A stretch of 6,594 nucleotides of DNA from Erysipelotrichaceae bacterium (lineage in GTDB: Bacteria; Bacillota_I; Bacilli_A; Erysipelotrichales; Erysipelotrichaceae), in assembly GCA_003510215.1 (NCBI GenBank), contig DOKQ01000046.1, positions 1-6,594 of the forward strand, in the 5' to 3' direction. The translations under genes were made by a program, and so were the position numbers. Numbering within the stretch: the first letter of the stretch is position 1; each line of letters begins with the position of its first letter. Under the pieces are notes generated by a model. The model ran no database searches, was not told the origin of the DNA, and saw nothing but the letters and a program-made list of their open reading frames with translations. Shown one piece after another: positions 6,517 through 6,594 of this stretch.

Positions 6517-6594
6517 CATAGAGTGTGCCAAATTTACGATTAACTAAGAATCTTCTGGTTTGTGTGAATTCAGTTTTTTTAATCAAAGTTCTTC
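6506..6594 (-). CDS. Possible 3' end of a convergent gene (partial, unidentified)
   Basis: On the minus strand one frame stays open for 28 codons from the window edge to a TAA at 6508-6506. The other two minus frames stop within a few codons. The tail is basic and aromatic (for example RRFLVNRKFGTLYVYM) and I recognise no family. The stop codon sits at the base of the glgP terminator hairpin, where a convergent gene pair would be expected to end. An open run this short can arise by chance in AT-rich DNA, and its start is outside the window. Apart from this and the palindrome I see nothing in the last 80 bases. Confidence 0.25.
   Translation of the reverse strand, partial: RTLIKKTEFTQTRRFLVNRKFGTLYVYM

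Overview
The window looks like chromosomal housekeeping DNA from a low-GC Gram-positive bacterium (Bacillota/Firmicutes). The signs are AT-rich DNA, strong AGGAGG-type ribosome binding sites, an HPr with both His15 and the regulatory Ser46, intrinsic terminators with T-runs, and the standard genetic code (Trp is TGG; stops are TAG/TAA). The style of the branching enzyme and phosphorylase suggests a gut or oral Erysipelotrichia-like or related lineage. That placement rests on remembered family resemblance and is tentative.

Four complete genes lie on the + strand: ptsH (HPr, 41-307), a phosphoglucomutase-type phosphohexomutase (379-2070), glgB (branching enzyme, 2155-3990) and glgP (glycogen/alpha-glucan phosphorylase, 4048-6447). 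Intrinsic terminators follow ptsH (modest), the mutase (strong) and glgP (strong). There is none between glgB and glgP, which are 57 bp apart and probably form one transcription unit. GlgP also has its own recognisable promoter. Sixteen-base cre-like sequences (10 of 12 constrained positions) lie just upstream of both glgB and glgP. The last ~90 bases may carry the 3' end of a convergent minus-strand gene.

Together the genes make a small storage-polysaccharide module. GlgB introduces alpha-1,6 branches, GlgP releases glucose-1-phosphate, and the mutase interconverts it with glucose-6-phosphate. HPr is the PTS phosphocarrier and, in Bacillota, the CcpA co-repressor when phosphorylated on Ser46. 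glgA, glgC and glgD are not in the window, and ptsI does not follow ptsH. The most interesting point is the linkage of an orphan ptsH to glycogen turnover genes together with cre-like sites. It suggests sugar-uptake status is tied to glycogen turnover. I see no mobile element, CRISPR array, RNA gene or clearly new system.
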